Of a stretch of 64,000 bases of DNA, positions 37,762 through 52,726 are shown piece by piece (within the stretch, counting starts at the first letter, position 1; each line of letters begins with the position of its first letter). The position numbers and the translations under genes were made by a program. A model generated the notes under the pieces. The model was not told the origin of the DNA. It did not search any database and saw only the letters and a list, made by a program, of their open reading frames with translations. Origin of the DNA: Hoplostethus atlanticus (lineage: Eukaryota; Chordata; Actinopteri; Trachichthyiformes; Trachichthyidae). The stretch is taken from NCBI GenBank assembly GCA_034670405.1, contig JAXDDX010000023.1, positions 2,065,501 to 2,129,500 on the forward strand, read 5' to 3'.

Positions 37762-39449
37762 GTGAGACCACTCAGGAAAGGTTTCCGATGCTGTAGCCCA
37801 TTAGTTTCCTCTCAGGCTGCATTTTCTGTTGCAAAGTTATATAAAAAAAACAAAAAACAGCTGGATGGATGTTATGAAACTCTTAATAGGTGAAAATATG
37901 TTTGGTAGCCGTAAGCCCTCAATTCTACTCTGCCTATATTAAGACTGTGATGTTTCTTATGCGTGTAAAGATCAGGCATATGCTATTTCATTCTGTTTTC
38001 CAGTCATAACATCTCTGCAGGGGCACGGGGATGAGTTAGGATGCGTTCAGGTTACAGACACACTCAAGGGCATGGAACCAAAATATTTGAAAACGCGGTC
38101 TGGTTCAATATATGAACACAGCAGCATCATTGCATCTGTGGTATCACTTTATAAGACCAGCAAATCTTCCTTTCCTTTCTATTAGCAGTATTAAGTCGTC
38201 CTAGGCTACAGGACGCGCTGTGTATTCGATCAGATCAATCAATCCGATATTATGCGTCAAATGATATTCCACTGAAAACAAAACTTTGATCTTCCTGCGG
38301 CACCACGCGCCTCGCCAGCATATAGGCTGCGCATGGCGTGCACGGCGTTGTGTGAATGTGATTTGCATGTTAATGTTAAAGTATGTCGGCAGATGTCTCG
38401 GTTCCTCCGTTGTAAGCGAAAGTCGCAGTCTTCTCCGAGAAAAGACGAGCCCCTTTCTTAGATGTTGTAGTTAGAATGGGGTTGCATTGGCAGGGGGTCT
38501 ATTGTGGCTTAGAAACGCGTCTGCTGTTGCTGCAGCTGTTGCGCTTTTGTGATGGACAGTGCTGCTGCTGACTTGCATCACTCAACTTTGGGGAGAATTT
38601 AAAGCTTAACGCTGCTGAAATCCAAACTACTATATATTCCCTAACAATTTAATGTGCAGCAGGAGGATTTTTTTTTTTGTTAGGGCTCTTCAGCATCAGT
38701 TGTTGCCCACAGCACTTTATTTTTAGCCTCTGGCATCCACCCAGTCTCTTTTAAAACTAAAGTGCTGAGTATTATTATTTTTGTGTATCTCTAGGTCGAA
38801 TAAGAGTGTGTGTTGGTTACTTTATAATTCCACTGGAAGAAAATAATGATGAAATAATGAAAAATATGAAAATTATTCTATTCTATTATAAAGAATTCCA
38901 TAAATAAAATACCAATATTTCATATATTGTGTTATCACGCAATGTATGAAAAGACAATTTTATCCTCTAAAATGTTTCCCCTGTAAGTTATATTTTCATG
39001 CCTTGAGCTTTGCAAAAAAAAAATTTCAAATGCTGGACAATAATAAAGGATCACCTGCAAACTTTGTGCTCTTTGCTGCTGTTACGCTGTAGGCTCCTTC
39101 TCGTGGAGGGCAGATTTATAAGTGAGCAGAAGGTTTAATTATTTAACTGAATGAACAGGATAGGGCAAAATCAGCAAGGTGCTTAAAGCACTGATCATCT
39201 GTCTGATTTCTATTTTTTTCTTCTCCCCTGGGGGCAACCCCCACCCTTCCCCCTCCCCCCTCTGCCTGTACTCCCAAAACACACCAGTAACAACAAATAG
39301 GCTTTTTTAAACTTGGAGTCATGAGAATAGAGTGTGCAAAGGCCTGGTAATCGGCTGTGTGTCTGTCCATTAGGCTGGGTTGTTAGGAGACGAGGGGAGG
39401 CTTCAACACCCTCCCCCATAGAGGAGTGATGTCCCGAGGGTCTAGGCCT

Positions 39450-39520
39450 GGGTGAAGGGGGGGGTGAAAGGTGGGGGAAGGGAGGGAGGATGGGGGTGGA
39501 GGAAGGAGAGGAGGGCAAGC
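39450..39520 (+). other. G-rich, quadruplex-prone tract in lrrn1 intron 1
   Basis: A purine-rich strand has many runs of three to nine G within about 70 bases, including nine near 39457 and five near 39473 and 39492. It would satisfy common G-quadruplex patterns. It lies about 1.7 kb downstream of the inferred first exon. Confidence 0.6.
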
Positions 39521-39834
39521 GTCTGTCATTATTACTGCAGGAAGGGCTAACCCATTAGTCTTTTGTGCTACGACTACGTCACAGAGACAACAGGCAGAAC
39601 AGGCAGCAGCAGTTCAACTCCATATTCTCTATTACAGTAGGCCCAGGGACATAAGACCTGAGTTAGTCCTCAAGAGGTTTGTAGTCGTCCAGAGGCGTGA
39701 GGTCAGAGCATGGAAGTTGGCTTAAGTAGTCTGATTCAGGTAATTCATTTTGATGTGTTTTTTTCTCAGGACAAGTTACAGACAATAGATTTTTAAAGGT
39801 TAGTATGTCACATTTAATCATGTACACATAAGAC

Positions 39835-40275
39835 TCAGCAGATCGGAATTTCAGTTCTACAAACATCTCTCGGAGGCGGGGCTGCTCTGGAGGCAGAAAT
39901 AATCTCATTGGTTGAGTTAAAACCTCAGTGGGCGGAGCCAAATGACCCGTTTTTCAGAGAGCAAGATAGCTAACCTGAAGGGCAAAAGAGGAAGTATTGT
40001 CAAATTATAAATAAAAATATGAATTGCTTTTGTTCATTCATTCATGACCATGATACTCTTTTCTTTCATTATGTCAGTTAGCAGCAAGCGCACAAGGTTC
40101 TTATTAGCTATCTCCTCTCTTATCTCTTGCCTTTGTCTCTGGGATTCATTCTATGTTATAAAACTGTTTCTTTGGCTCCGCTCTTTGAGTTAAAACAAGA
40201 TTATTTCTGCCTTCAGAGAAGGTCTGCCTCTGAGAAATGTTTGTAGAACTAAAACTTCAATCTGCTACTCAACTC
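39835..40275. mobile_element. Imperfect palindromic (foldback) repeat
   Basis: The left arm (about 39835-39985) recurs in reverse complement in the right arm (about 40095-40275). Shared blocks include 'agttctacaaacat', 'ggcagaaataatct', 'gagttaaaac', 'cggagccaaa' and 'gatagcta'. There is no coding capacity. It is most likely a MITE-type DNA element or a pair of inverted copies of one repeat. Outer ends and target duplication are unclear. Confidence 0.6.
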
Positions 40276-43200
40276 ATTCAGCCAGTAAAAGCTGTTGACC
40301 TCCCATCCTTGGTTGAGAGATCGAACAATTAAGCTGTTACTAAAATCATGTTTGTGCTGCTCATGAAGTGGCCCGGTCACCTCAGACTAGGGAAGGTCCA
40401 AAGTGAGTTACCTAACACGAAGCCAACAAGCATACGTTTGTGTGTCTGTGCTGTCAAACACACGTAAATGCACGCACTCGACCCCAACACACATGCTCGC
40501 ACACCAACACACGCAAGCATGAAATCCGGCAGTGTGTGTGCTGTAATGTGCAGTTCAATACACTTCCTCAATTGGCACTGTGTCTGCAAGTTTTAGGGAA
40601 GCGTCTCGTTTGTTATATTGTACTAATTACCTGGCACAGTGTTATATTACCTGACTGCTAATCTCCTGGGGTAGGTATAACTCTTCGTGTGTCTGCTGGA
40701 GTCAAATTAGATATTGGGCAGCACTCATGAGTGTTACCCAAGAGACTACTGTTTTTTTCTTTTTAATTTAAACGTGAGTGGGCAGTCAACTCCCTTTGGT
40801 ATTTTTTAAATTGTTTTTTATAGGGGAAACAGAGCAGAGGAGAATCAGCAAAGAAAAGGAACTTTTCTTTATTAAATGTATTTTAATTCATTTTATTTCC
40901 CTACTCATGCTACCATTCTGTTGAGTTGTGTTGTCATTTACTCTCTGTTGTCCGATTCAGGTGTGTTTTTCTCATCTTAATGTTTTTTTGGTTTGTTTCT
41001 TTCTTTCTTTCTTTTGTAGTGAGATGTTGGTTGTTTATCTCATCTGTCATTTCTTTTCCCTTCATTCTTTTCATGTATACAAATGAAAAAACTCAGAGGC
41101 AATCCCAGGCCAGCAGGGGTTGTATGTCCAGAGGAGACACTCACAAGAGACCCCTAATGCAAGACTCATGTTATCCAGTTTAAATAGCATTTTCTCATGT
41201 CACACTCATTTTTTTAATACCATTTAAAGGAAGCTTTTCCTTGACTATGAGTCTGAGTGTCCTCAAATAGACTTCTACGGGGATTTGAAAACTGAGCCCT
41301 GGACATGGAAATTATTTGGGGTGTTTCAGAGGGAGCCCCTATCTAGTTTATTGAGAGGTCTGAATTAGGAGATGGGATTTCATGTCTCCCATCCCTCACA
41401 TCTCAGCTTGGATTACTCACTGGGTTCATAGGATTGTGAAAGTAAACATCTGTCACATGGGGAAAAAAAGGATTATTGTCCTCTCAGTACACATCACAGA
41501 CTTGCTGTCTACAAAGGGGGGGATCTCATACCATCTAGTTCAGATCTTTATGAACACCCAGTTTGTATGCATGTGATTCCCCCCTGTTTTGCTTACATCC
41601 TACAGTACAATCAAACACTGATCACCAATATTGTTTTTACATCGATATGAGAGCACCACTATAAACCTCACATGGCTTATGTTAGATCTGTGAGTGTTCA
41701 TTGGGCCTTTGCTCCCACAAGTCTACTTGGTCAAGGGAACTTTCCTTAAAAAGTCTTATAAAAACTTTTGAGTGTGCAGTATTCATTTCATTTTAAGTAT
41801 GTTCCATGGGTTTTGTAGCTGAATTTCATCCCATATCCTGAGCACTCAGGGAAACTGAGAGGAGTGCAGTTACCGTCATCATCATCACATTTATGGACAC
41901 ACAGTTTATAGCTAAAATGGGGCCCATGACATAACATCAAACACTGGCACTTTATGAGAAAAAGGGCAGCGTTGTGCTGATTGCAAAGGTGTTTGGATAT
42001 TTTTAGGCAATGTCTTTCAGAAGTCACATATTTGGACATTATGTAAAACCCATGAGTCAGGATGTCAATTTGCAAGTGGACTTTCAGTCTCACTCTAAAG
42101 TGACAGTTTTACAAATGGAAATGACAGGTGCCTACTTTCACAGCATGAAATGAATTTGAGCATTTCCATGGCTGTCATATGCTGTCAGAGTTGGAAAGGC
42201 AGCACAAATGCTTTTATTACCTGTGGCCATTCCTTCCATAGAAGAGCAGTTCCCAGCTGGTTTGCATTTGGACTAAGTCCATGAAATCAGGACCCACTGT
42301 TGTCATTGCCAAGATATTATTCACTTACTCTTCAAAATAAGAAAGATAATCTAAGAAAACAGGTACGCCTAAAACAATCATTATCATTCTGGTGGTATTT
42401 CAATGCAGTTAATGTTTGAAAAAAAAAAAAAAAAAGCAAAAAAGAAAGAAAGGGAAATCTACATCCTTGAACATCCAAGGACCTACAGCCAATGTCCAAA
42501 ATATCTCCTAACATGAGACTACATGGTTCTCTTAAACCTATTGTGATATGTTGGGATCCTGAGAGCGTCCAACAATGAGCCCAGAGAAAAGTCAAAAGTA
42601 GGTGAGAGAATGAGATCTTTGATCTTGCCAAAGATTTATTCATATTACAGATCCATAATGCTCCCAAATCAAAGGTTAAGTCAGTTTACTATCAATTTAT
42701 TCCCTTGCACCTATCAATAGAATAAATGTATGGCAGATTCTTTTATGGACTCTTTCAGAATGGTGCTGAAAGCTGCCCACCAAAAATCTTGTATAACAAA
42801 CCAAAACAAAGTGATCTCACGTCCGTCAGTAGGTACAATAGAATACAAAGTTTGTATCTGTAACTTTGTTATTTATGTCAAGTATCCCATTCAGAGGTTC
42901 AAAGGTGGCCGTGGTTAAAATGTTGCATTTTCCACATCCGGCCTTCCTGCCTTGCTTCCTTCCTCCGTTGTTGTGTAGTGTTCTCCCCCCTGCCGTGTGT
43001 TTTAAGGTTTCCTGGGCCTGGTCAGGTTCACAAGGGACCAGTGAAGGATCTGTCAGGATTTCCCAGACAGCTTAGCTGTTGTTGTTGAAAACACAACTAG
43101 CAACATGGTTGACACTGCCTTTTATCTACAGTGTCAGTGCAGTACAGTAGTTGTGGTTCCATCAGAATTGCATGACCCTTCCTTAGGACCCATGAGACCC

Positions 43201-45127
43201 ACTCCAAACCCATAGGTGAATTTCAAAAACACATGGACCCAGATTTGCTAAAACCTTTACAATGTTCAAAGTCAGCACTAAGACTTGTGATAGGTTTGCT
43301 TGACCAATTAGGGGTTATGTCATTAGTTTAACATGTGCTTAAAGTTTTTGCACCCATGAAAGACTTTAGTAAATGAGGGCATGGTTGTTTATCTGAAAAT
43401 AAGAACGCTCATCAAATTTCCTGCAGGGGTTACTTTTTAGAGATACAAGATTATGATCTTACGATAATGATGTATTAAACAAAGAATAATGCAATACAGA
43501 GAAAGTGTCAAAGGAGCGCTATTGCATTTATACTCCACTTAGTTTATGCTTTGTTAGGTATAGATTTCCCTGATGTGCTGGCTTTAATTAAAGTGCACAG
43601 TGACCTGTTTCTCTCCTCTGGGTTTGAACCTATTACACTGCCTCTAGCTAATCTCCACCTCAGCATCTCCATCCGCTAATCCTGATTGGCACAGTCAATC
43701 TTGACCATATACACTGCTCTAGCTTAAAGAGCAGATACTGTATGCATTACCCTTATTTCACCCATGCTCCGCCCTCTCCCATAGGAAATCCCCAGCACAG
43801 GAGGAGCACAGACCTTTTCCTGTCTCTCTGGCCCTGTTGCCAGGCAGTTTGCATTCAGATGAATTAGTCATCTCTTGTTTGAAAGCCTCTTAAGCGCTAT
43901 CTTCTTAAGTGAGTGTTGACCGTAGAGCTGTGTGGTTGAGAAGGCCACGGCGCTGTGGTGCTGCCGTATGGCTCCACACTGGGTGTGGAGTAAATAGATC
44001 CTTTAGTAAATAGATCTAATTGAGTAATGGGATCTCTTATGTGTTGCTCCAATGTGCCATACAGGATACTGCGAGTGTACAGGCTTATTAATGAAATGCT
44101 GGCACCTAATCCTGTTAATAAAGCTCATCTGAAGCAGTAATAAGGGATAAGACTGTTGCACAAGTATACATATATATTAGTACGTGAACAGAATTAATGA
44201 ATGGGAAACATAAAAGAGACAAAAGAAACATGAGTAGGAAAGGCACAATCCACACCAAATCATGTTCCATGTAATCACGTACAGTAACAAAGGGTTTAGG
44301 AATGTGGCATTGGCATTGATGAAATGCTGCCTATTGTTAGCCAGAGTTAATGTTTTATCTTCCAAGTCATTGGAGTTAGTGTTGGTGCCATATGGGCTAG
44401 CAGATGCCCAATGCACCTCTCAGGAGTTCCCCTTTACTGAACCAAGCAATTGGGCTAGATAAGGGTCCGTAGTCCTCTCAAAACCCCTTTCTGAAATCCC
44501 TACCTTTGGTCAAATTTGACTGTTTTACTATCTTTAATACTGCTTAAAGTTTTGAAATTCTTCCTCCTACCCAACCATTTTTTTTTAAAAAATCCTAAAA
44601 CTACTGAACTTCTTTCATGTTTGCCCTAAATTCAGAATGCTGAGGACGCTTCATTAAAAATTAAGATGGCGTATCTTCTTTTTCTTTCTTTGAGGCACGG
44701 CACATACTAATATCTCATAGTATTTAATGATGTGTTCGGAGAAGCTAATGATCAAGTCCTTATGGACCCGTTGTTTAGATGAAAGCCCTCAATGGAATTT
44801 GATCTGTTTCCAAGTAGTTCAGAGCGGTGTTTTTCTCCATTGTGCATGCATTATAATGAGCTGATCTTGCACTTTCACAAAACTGATGATGCTGCATATA
44901 CATCACAATCTAGCAAGAATATTGTGAGAAACAGTTGATCTTCTTAGTCATTTAGTCTTTTGTCTAAGTAATTACTACAGTAACAATGAACACGTTACGT
45001 AATAATTTTGTAATTGTTGCATGCTGAAACGTAGTAATTCTGTACAGTATACCCTTGTCATTATAAAAGTGGGGGCAGAGACTGTTAGTTTCCCTTTAAT
45101 GACATCTTTTTTGTCTTTCTTTTCCAG

Positions 45128-47439
<2,312 letters not shown>

Positions 47440-48260
47440 GAGCGACTACCTATGGAAAATACAGAGACATTTTTCTTTCAGGAGCACAAATATACATATT
47501 TGCTTCTTTGTGTAAAAGTGAAATGAAGTCATTGTTTTGGTTTGTTTTCTTAATTTCCTTCAGATTTGCTAATTTGAGGCAACGGACAAACTGACATTTC
47601 AGATTTTTAGTTTAGCATATTGTCTTTTTCCCTATTGCCCCCTTTTTGACACTCAATATGGCAGCTTTGTTTAGCTTCCTGGACTTGCTAGTCACTGTGT
47701 TATTTTTAGTACTTGTTTTTATTAGTCATTAGAGTATTGCCATGGATTCAGTTTGGGCGAGAAATGGAGAAGCTGAAATCTGATTAATTTTGACTTGTGT
47801 CTCTGGCAGAATTGTTGGAGGCTGCAATGTTTCTTTCTCTCATAAAACAGTTTTAACTGTTGACTGTTGTGCACTGAAATATATATACAAATTTGTCTAT
47901 CAACTCAAATATAAGCTGACAAAGTATGTTTAGACTTGATATACTGTCTATTGAATAATGTTAGAAATTCTTCTGTAATGTTGTATCAGCTATGATTTCA
48001 TTTTCTTTTTTGGACAGAAACAAACAGTAAGTTTGATTTAGAATTTATGTTTGCAGAGCAACTACTGTAAACCAGCAATAGAAATATGAATGTTATAAAC
48101 TAGATAAGTAGATGTAAAGCTTTTTAAATTTCTCAAATGTTTCCTTTTTTATTTTGCTAGAATATGTCTACAATCACTGGTTTTATTGTGGTTTACACAC
48201 ACAAACATGTTGTTTATTGAGGAGCAAGTAAAATAAAATCTTCTTTCCTCATATTTTTTA
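47440..48260 (+). other. lrrn1: lrrn1 3' UTR (approximate end)
   Basis: The AT-rich sequence after the stop TGA contains no further coding frame and runs to a canonical AATAAA at 48232-48237. Several T-rich and TGTA-like stretches are present, as is usual in neuronal 3' UTRs. Later AATAAA hexamers at 48310 and 48365 could give longer isoforms, so the end shown is approximate. Confidence 0.6.
48232..48237 (+). promoter_or_regulatory. Polyadenylation signal AATAAA, likely for lrrn1
   Basis: This is the first canonical AATAAA in suitable position after the lrrn1 stop, about 0.8 kb downstream, and it is followed by T-rich sequence. Alternative hexamers lie at 48310-48315 and 48365-48370. Confidence 0.55.
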
Positions 48261-50089
48261 AACCATGATTTCAACATCAAGTGTCCTTTTTTACAGTTTA
48301 CGTACATTTAATAAACATACATACCCTTAAACCAGGCTACTCTGCTACATGGATGCACACACAAAATAAATAGAAAAAATCAGTGTCTTACATTAATGTC
48401 TTATATTAGGATATTATTATAATCAATGTGATGGTGCATAGCCGTAGGTGTCTGGGTACAATGAAAATTATGATATAGAGAGAAAGGAAGATACAACCCA
48501 CAGTGTATGTGCCTCTGCAAAGCCAATTATCAGAGTATAATTAAAATTCCAGCCTCTTTAGACTTCAATTACTGCACCAAAAGCCTTCGACTATATAACT
48601 CTCCAAAAAGAAATTAGTCACTCAAAATCAGGAAAGAGTACATAGTTCATGTAATTTGCGCTCAGATCCAGCCCACTGTCATTTTTAATATACTAACCCT
48701 TCTCCATCACAAAGCATTGGACGGGAAGAAGAGTAGGAAGTATGCTAGAAGAAATATGACTGAGACAAGATCAAAGAACATGGTGATTATGGATAATGGA
48801 CGCTTATAACAAGCACAGACTGCAGCATTATTTGACACTAAGCAACCCTGTTGTAATGAGCCAGATGCTAGCCGTTTCATATTCTCAGCAACATTTTACG
48901 TTGAATTTACAGTACAGGTCTGAGACTTTAGATCGGCCATCATTGTGCCATGCTGCATTTTTTTTGTTTGATGTAATATTTGAAGTGTGTTTTCTTTCTT
49001 TGTCGGCAAGATGACATGAAAGAACCATTTTCAACTGCTCTCTCTGCAAAAATCAAAGATACAGTAATATGAAGGCTGATGTTGGATGCTGATGCTGATG
49101 AACTCCCCACCCATCAACATCTCTGCAAGGTCCATAACTCCACCTCAATGCAAATCCCAATCTCAAGGGCTCACTGTCGAGAAAAATGGATCTCCACTGG
49201 GAGCCAGGAGCTCTGTTTGTTTCTGATGTTGACTGACAGCTCTGGGCTTTGTGGTGCAATCAAACAATCTCCATTTAGTTTCCCCTGACAACATATTCAT
49301 TCTCCTGTTCTGCTGCATGTTCTCTCTGTCCCTCCTCTCCTCGATCATTGCTGGAATTGAGACAAATATTCTTCTGTGTGGAGAAAAACAATGCACTTGA
49401 TCAAGCATTCTTAACTTTGCCTGTAGATAGCAGGTGTTCTTCATCATCGATATTATCAAAGTTTACAGTTTTTTGTAGAGCAGGATCTAATCGGATTAAC
49501 AATATTGTCAAATGTGTGACAGTCATCTTTTAAAGATGGTTGATGTAATAACTTCAGCATTTCTGGGTTTTTACAGAGAAAACAGTGCAGATTTGCTTAT
49601 TGTACTATTGAAAACATACAGCATATCATTTCTTCCCATGAAATGATGATGGAGATGATATAAAATTAATAGTTGTATGATATACATTATATATCTCTGA
49701 TACAGCCCCACTGACTGTAATGTCACACCACTGTGACAGCTAGATAGCCAACCAGGTTGATGAATTACCTCATCATGGTTGATGGTGGCAGTTTCCACAT
49801 TTGTGACCATAATTTGAACTCATTGTAACATTTCAAATCTGTTCAGGCTGTTTCAAAGTTACTACCTGCTAGCTAACTACCTGCTGAAAAATGGTATTTC
49901 ACTTACTTTACTGGTGAAATAGGCTGTGGGGAAACATTTTCTCATACAACGTTTACGTTCTCCTATCTGGGCAGTGTTGGCGCCTGCATGGTCCCGTAGT
50001 CCTATGATGACACTGACTGAGCTGTCGTTTGCTGTGATGCCCAACACCAGATCTGGATATCCCACCATAATAAACTTTTATGCATTGTG
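48261..50089. other. Intergenic downstream of lrrn1, no gene seen
   Basis: It contains alternative polyadenylation hexamers near its start and an AT-rich, homeodomain-motif-bearing stretch at 48520-48600. No exon is recognised. Confidence 0.5.
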
Positions 50090-50287
50090 TATACACTGCT
50101 TGCCCAAACTCGGCAGCTATTGCACGCCCAACCGTTCTGGAGTTTTTCCTTGTCCTCTGTGAGGGTCTAAGGCTGGGGGATGTCGTGTACTAACCATTTA
50201 TTGTTTCACATGTTGGGCACTGTGAAGCCCTTAGAGACTGTAACGGTGATTAAGGGCTATACAAATAAATGTGATTTGATTTGATTT
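50090..50287 (+). mobile_element. LINE-type 3' end with (TTTGA)n tail
   Basis: The stretch 'ggagtttttccttgtcctct' (50140-50159), then 'ctatacaaataaatgtgatt' and a TTTGA repeat, is a typical fish L2/CR1-like 3' end. Positions 50214-50287 match 63095-63168 without a difference, so the two belong to one family. The 5' boundary is approximate. Confidence 0.65.
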
Positions 50288-51608
50288 ACTGCAAAAAAAA
50301 AGTCAATGAATGTCACAGAGTTATGTTTAGAGTGATGGGCAGAGGAAAGACAGCAGCAGGTTGGCTTTTGTCAAACCTTTACATTGATATTGTTACTTTG
50401 AACAGCCCCTTCCTTTTATCTGCAAGGAATGGATACCCTTTCATATGGTCTCTGATAGCCTAGTAAGAGACCGGAAATCAGCTCAGTGGGACCAGCTATC
50501 AATGAAAGCTTTTCAAAGTGTGTGCTGGAGTCTGTGCCATGTCCCATCTCAGTGGCCTGTTTCCATGACAACCCCTCCCTGTATCCACCTGCGGATGCTG
50601 GCAGCCGAGGGAGAGGCGTCCCCAGAGCCTGAAATACCACTGACAAGGTCAACACACTGCAGGTGGGAAACCACTAAAACATCATGTACCCTTTCAAAGG
50701 TGTGGAGAGAGAAAAGCTCCATCTTGGCACTGAAGGTGAAGTATAATGGCATTCTAGTCTAGGCGCCATGCTTTGGATGCACTATGTAAAACCCTGTGGG
50801 TCGAAGCCAGGACAACAATTGTGCTGGAACCAAAGTTAAATTCTGCTGTGGATTATTGAATTATCAGACAATTTATGGTTCAAGTAGATGCATTTGACTC
50901 CAGAGAAAGTTTAGTTCCAGTATCTCCATATCTGCAAAGGCTGGAATAAAGTTCTAATTCCTCTAATTATTATTACAATTTGGGCCAACTTTTAAAATAT
51001 TGTAGCAATCACAGGCCAACGTTGAAGAGCTACATCAGGCAAGGGTCAGCAACACTGGCAAAAATCAGATTAAACACCGAATCAAAAGACTAATTATATC
51101 TCCTCCACTGGTGTGGATGCATGTGGAGAGCTGTCATCTCCGTATATCATCCCAGACCAAATTTGGTGCTCGGTTGATGATGGGGTGTCACTGCTTGTGT
51201 CTGGCCTCACTTCACTGCTCTGTTAGGGTGTTGAGCTCCCAGCGGCTCATGGCCTAGAGTGACTTTTTGCCTCCATTTCAGATTTTTTCAGCTCCTCTCC
51301 AACAGACCCACAGGAGTCACTGGGAGAAATTAATCAAAATGTAATCTTTCCGCTCAGTGTGAAGACAAAAAGTACATCTGAGCCAAAACCTGACACCCTC
51401 CATTTAGCTGGCACTCAAAGATGGAACTGCTTTAAGAAGTGAAAATGAACCAAAGGGCCAAGGTGTATTTTAGCTAAGTACTGGAAAATGATGAAGTCCC
51501 AATGTTATGCGTACATTGCTTGCGACAGTGCATTTCTGCTGCTGATGCTCCTCTACTGGAATGTTTAAGTGTCATTCTCATCTTTTGTGTTATAATGTAC
51601 GTATCAAG
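50288..51608. other. Intergenic, no gene seen
   Basis: Unique-looking sequence. Short overlapping frames on both strands around 50416-50762 have no family resemblance. Confidence 0.5.
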
Positions 51609-51850
51609 TTAAAGTAATACACCAAATTTGGGGATATTATCCTGTTGGTCAACTTATCGGCTAGTGATGAGAACATAGACACCAAAATCATCGGTGGTGC
51701 TCTATGCTAACTCTTTGGTGAGTGATAGTCGGCCACTAGCATTATCGGCAATAAAATGTTGTTAGTGTTTTATTATATGGCCTGTAGAATAAATGAAATA
51801 TCACTCGATACAGCTGATGTAGCCAGGTTTAATTTTGGAACAATTTCAGG
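51609..51850 (+). mobile_element. MITE-like repeat, copy B, single arm
   Basis: It begins TTAAAGTAATACACC, like 14911. It carries 'gtgctc.atgctaac', 'gagtgatagt' and 'ccactagcattatc', which match the inverted right arm of copy A (about 15205-15285). Only one arm is recognisable. Confidence 0.5.
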
Positions 51851-51863
51851 TAACCATCTATTA

Positions 51864-52440
51864 CAGTTTTTCTCAGTTGCTTTGGTTCAATTCTCGAATG
51901 ACAGTTGAAGTCGTCAAAACAATATATGAAATTCTTCACAACATTTTGTTACTTGCGCACAACAGAAAGAGCATTTCTCTTTGTTACCACTTGCAAATAC
52001 TTTAGCACATTTAGGCAAATACCTAAGCACAATTGTCTACAATTTGAACAATTATTGGTTGTATATGTCTTCGTGATTATGTTTCTTCTCAGTTGAATAG
52101 TTTTACTCTCCAAAATATGTTAGAATTCTTTCATTGTGTAAGTCATCACATGTAGAATAGTCCATCTAATTGTCAAAATCTGCTGAGCCCACATTTCATG
52201 AATTGCATTGATCTGTGGCCGTGAAGTCTGCTAAACTGATACATTCGTTGTCAGGTGAAACTCGAACTTCACTAACGAATGGGGAGTTTGTCACATCTGA
52301 GATCAACCACTGTAACTTTATTTTGTTACTGTAGGATACTACTGCATATAGTAAGCCTACAGTACATGTTTTTTGGTATTGATTGTGTAAATGTTCAGTT
52401 TTTTGTGTTTACTGTATTGTACTGTGTTGTGAGACCATTG
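51864..52440. repeat. Possible interspersed repeat, class unknown
   Basis: The phrase 'cagtttttctcagttg' at 51866 recurs as 'cagattttctcagttg' at 62040, and both are followed by A-rich and CA-rich sequence. This resembles a fish repeat I recall but cannot name. The boundaries are guesses. Confidence 0.3.
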
Positions 52441-52658
52441 CAGGAAAAATCCAATTGTTTTTCCTCACATTACATGCTAAGTGCTCTTTTGCTTTGCAAA
52501 GTGGAATGTGAAACCTTGAAATCAGCATCTGAAGAGTATTCACTTTGAAAGACAATAGCACTCAGTTAGCTTCAGAAAAGGGTGTAGCAGTGGTTACGTT
52601 GACTAATACAGGATAGATAAAGGTGGCTATCACTTTGAAGGTCATCACTGTAGTACAC

Positions 52659-52660
<2 letters not shown>

Positions 52661-52725
<65 letters not shown>
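52661..52725 (+). repeat. (AGAT)n tetranucleotide microsatellite
   Basis: About 16 perfect AGAT units. Likely length-polymorphic. Confidence 0.97.

Positions 52726-52726
<1 letters not shown>

Larger units (their letters stand above)
37762..45127 (+). other. Inferred lrrn1 intron 1 (about 7.4 kb)
   Basis: It is bounded by GTGAGA at 37762 and a strong acceptor, a T/C-rich run of about 20 bases ending TTTTCCAG at 45127. Nothing inside looks like a coding exon. It holds a second CpG-containing stretch (38290-38520), a G-rich tract (39450-39520), an imperfect palindromic repeat (39835-40275), an A-run with AAAG repeats (42419-42445) and otherwise AT-rich unique sequence. The splice pairing has not been checked against any transcript. 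Confidence 0.5.

Noticed and set aside
39471-39725. Gly/Arg-rich 84-codon frame in intron 1
   Set aside because: It arises from the G-rich tract and has no splice signals or known domain.
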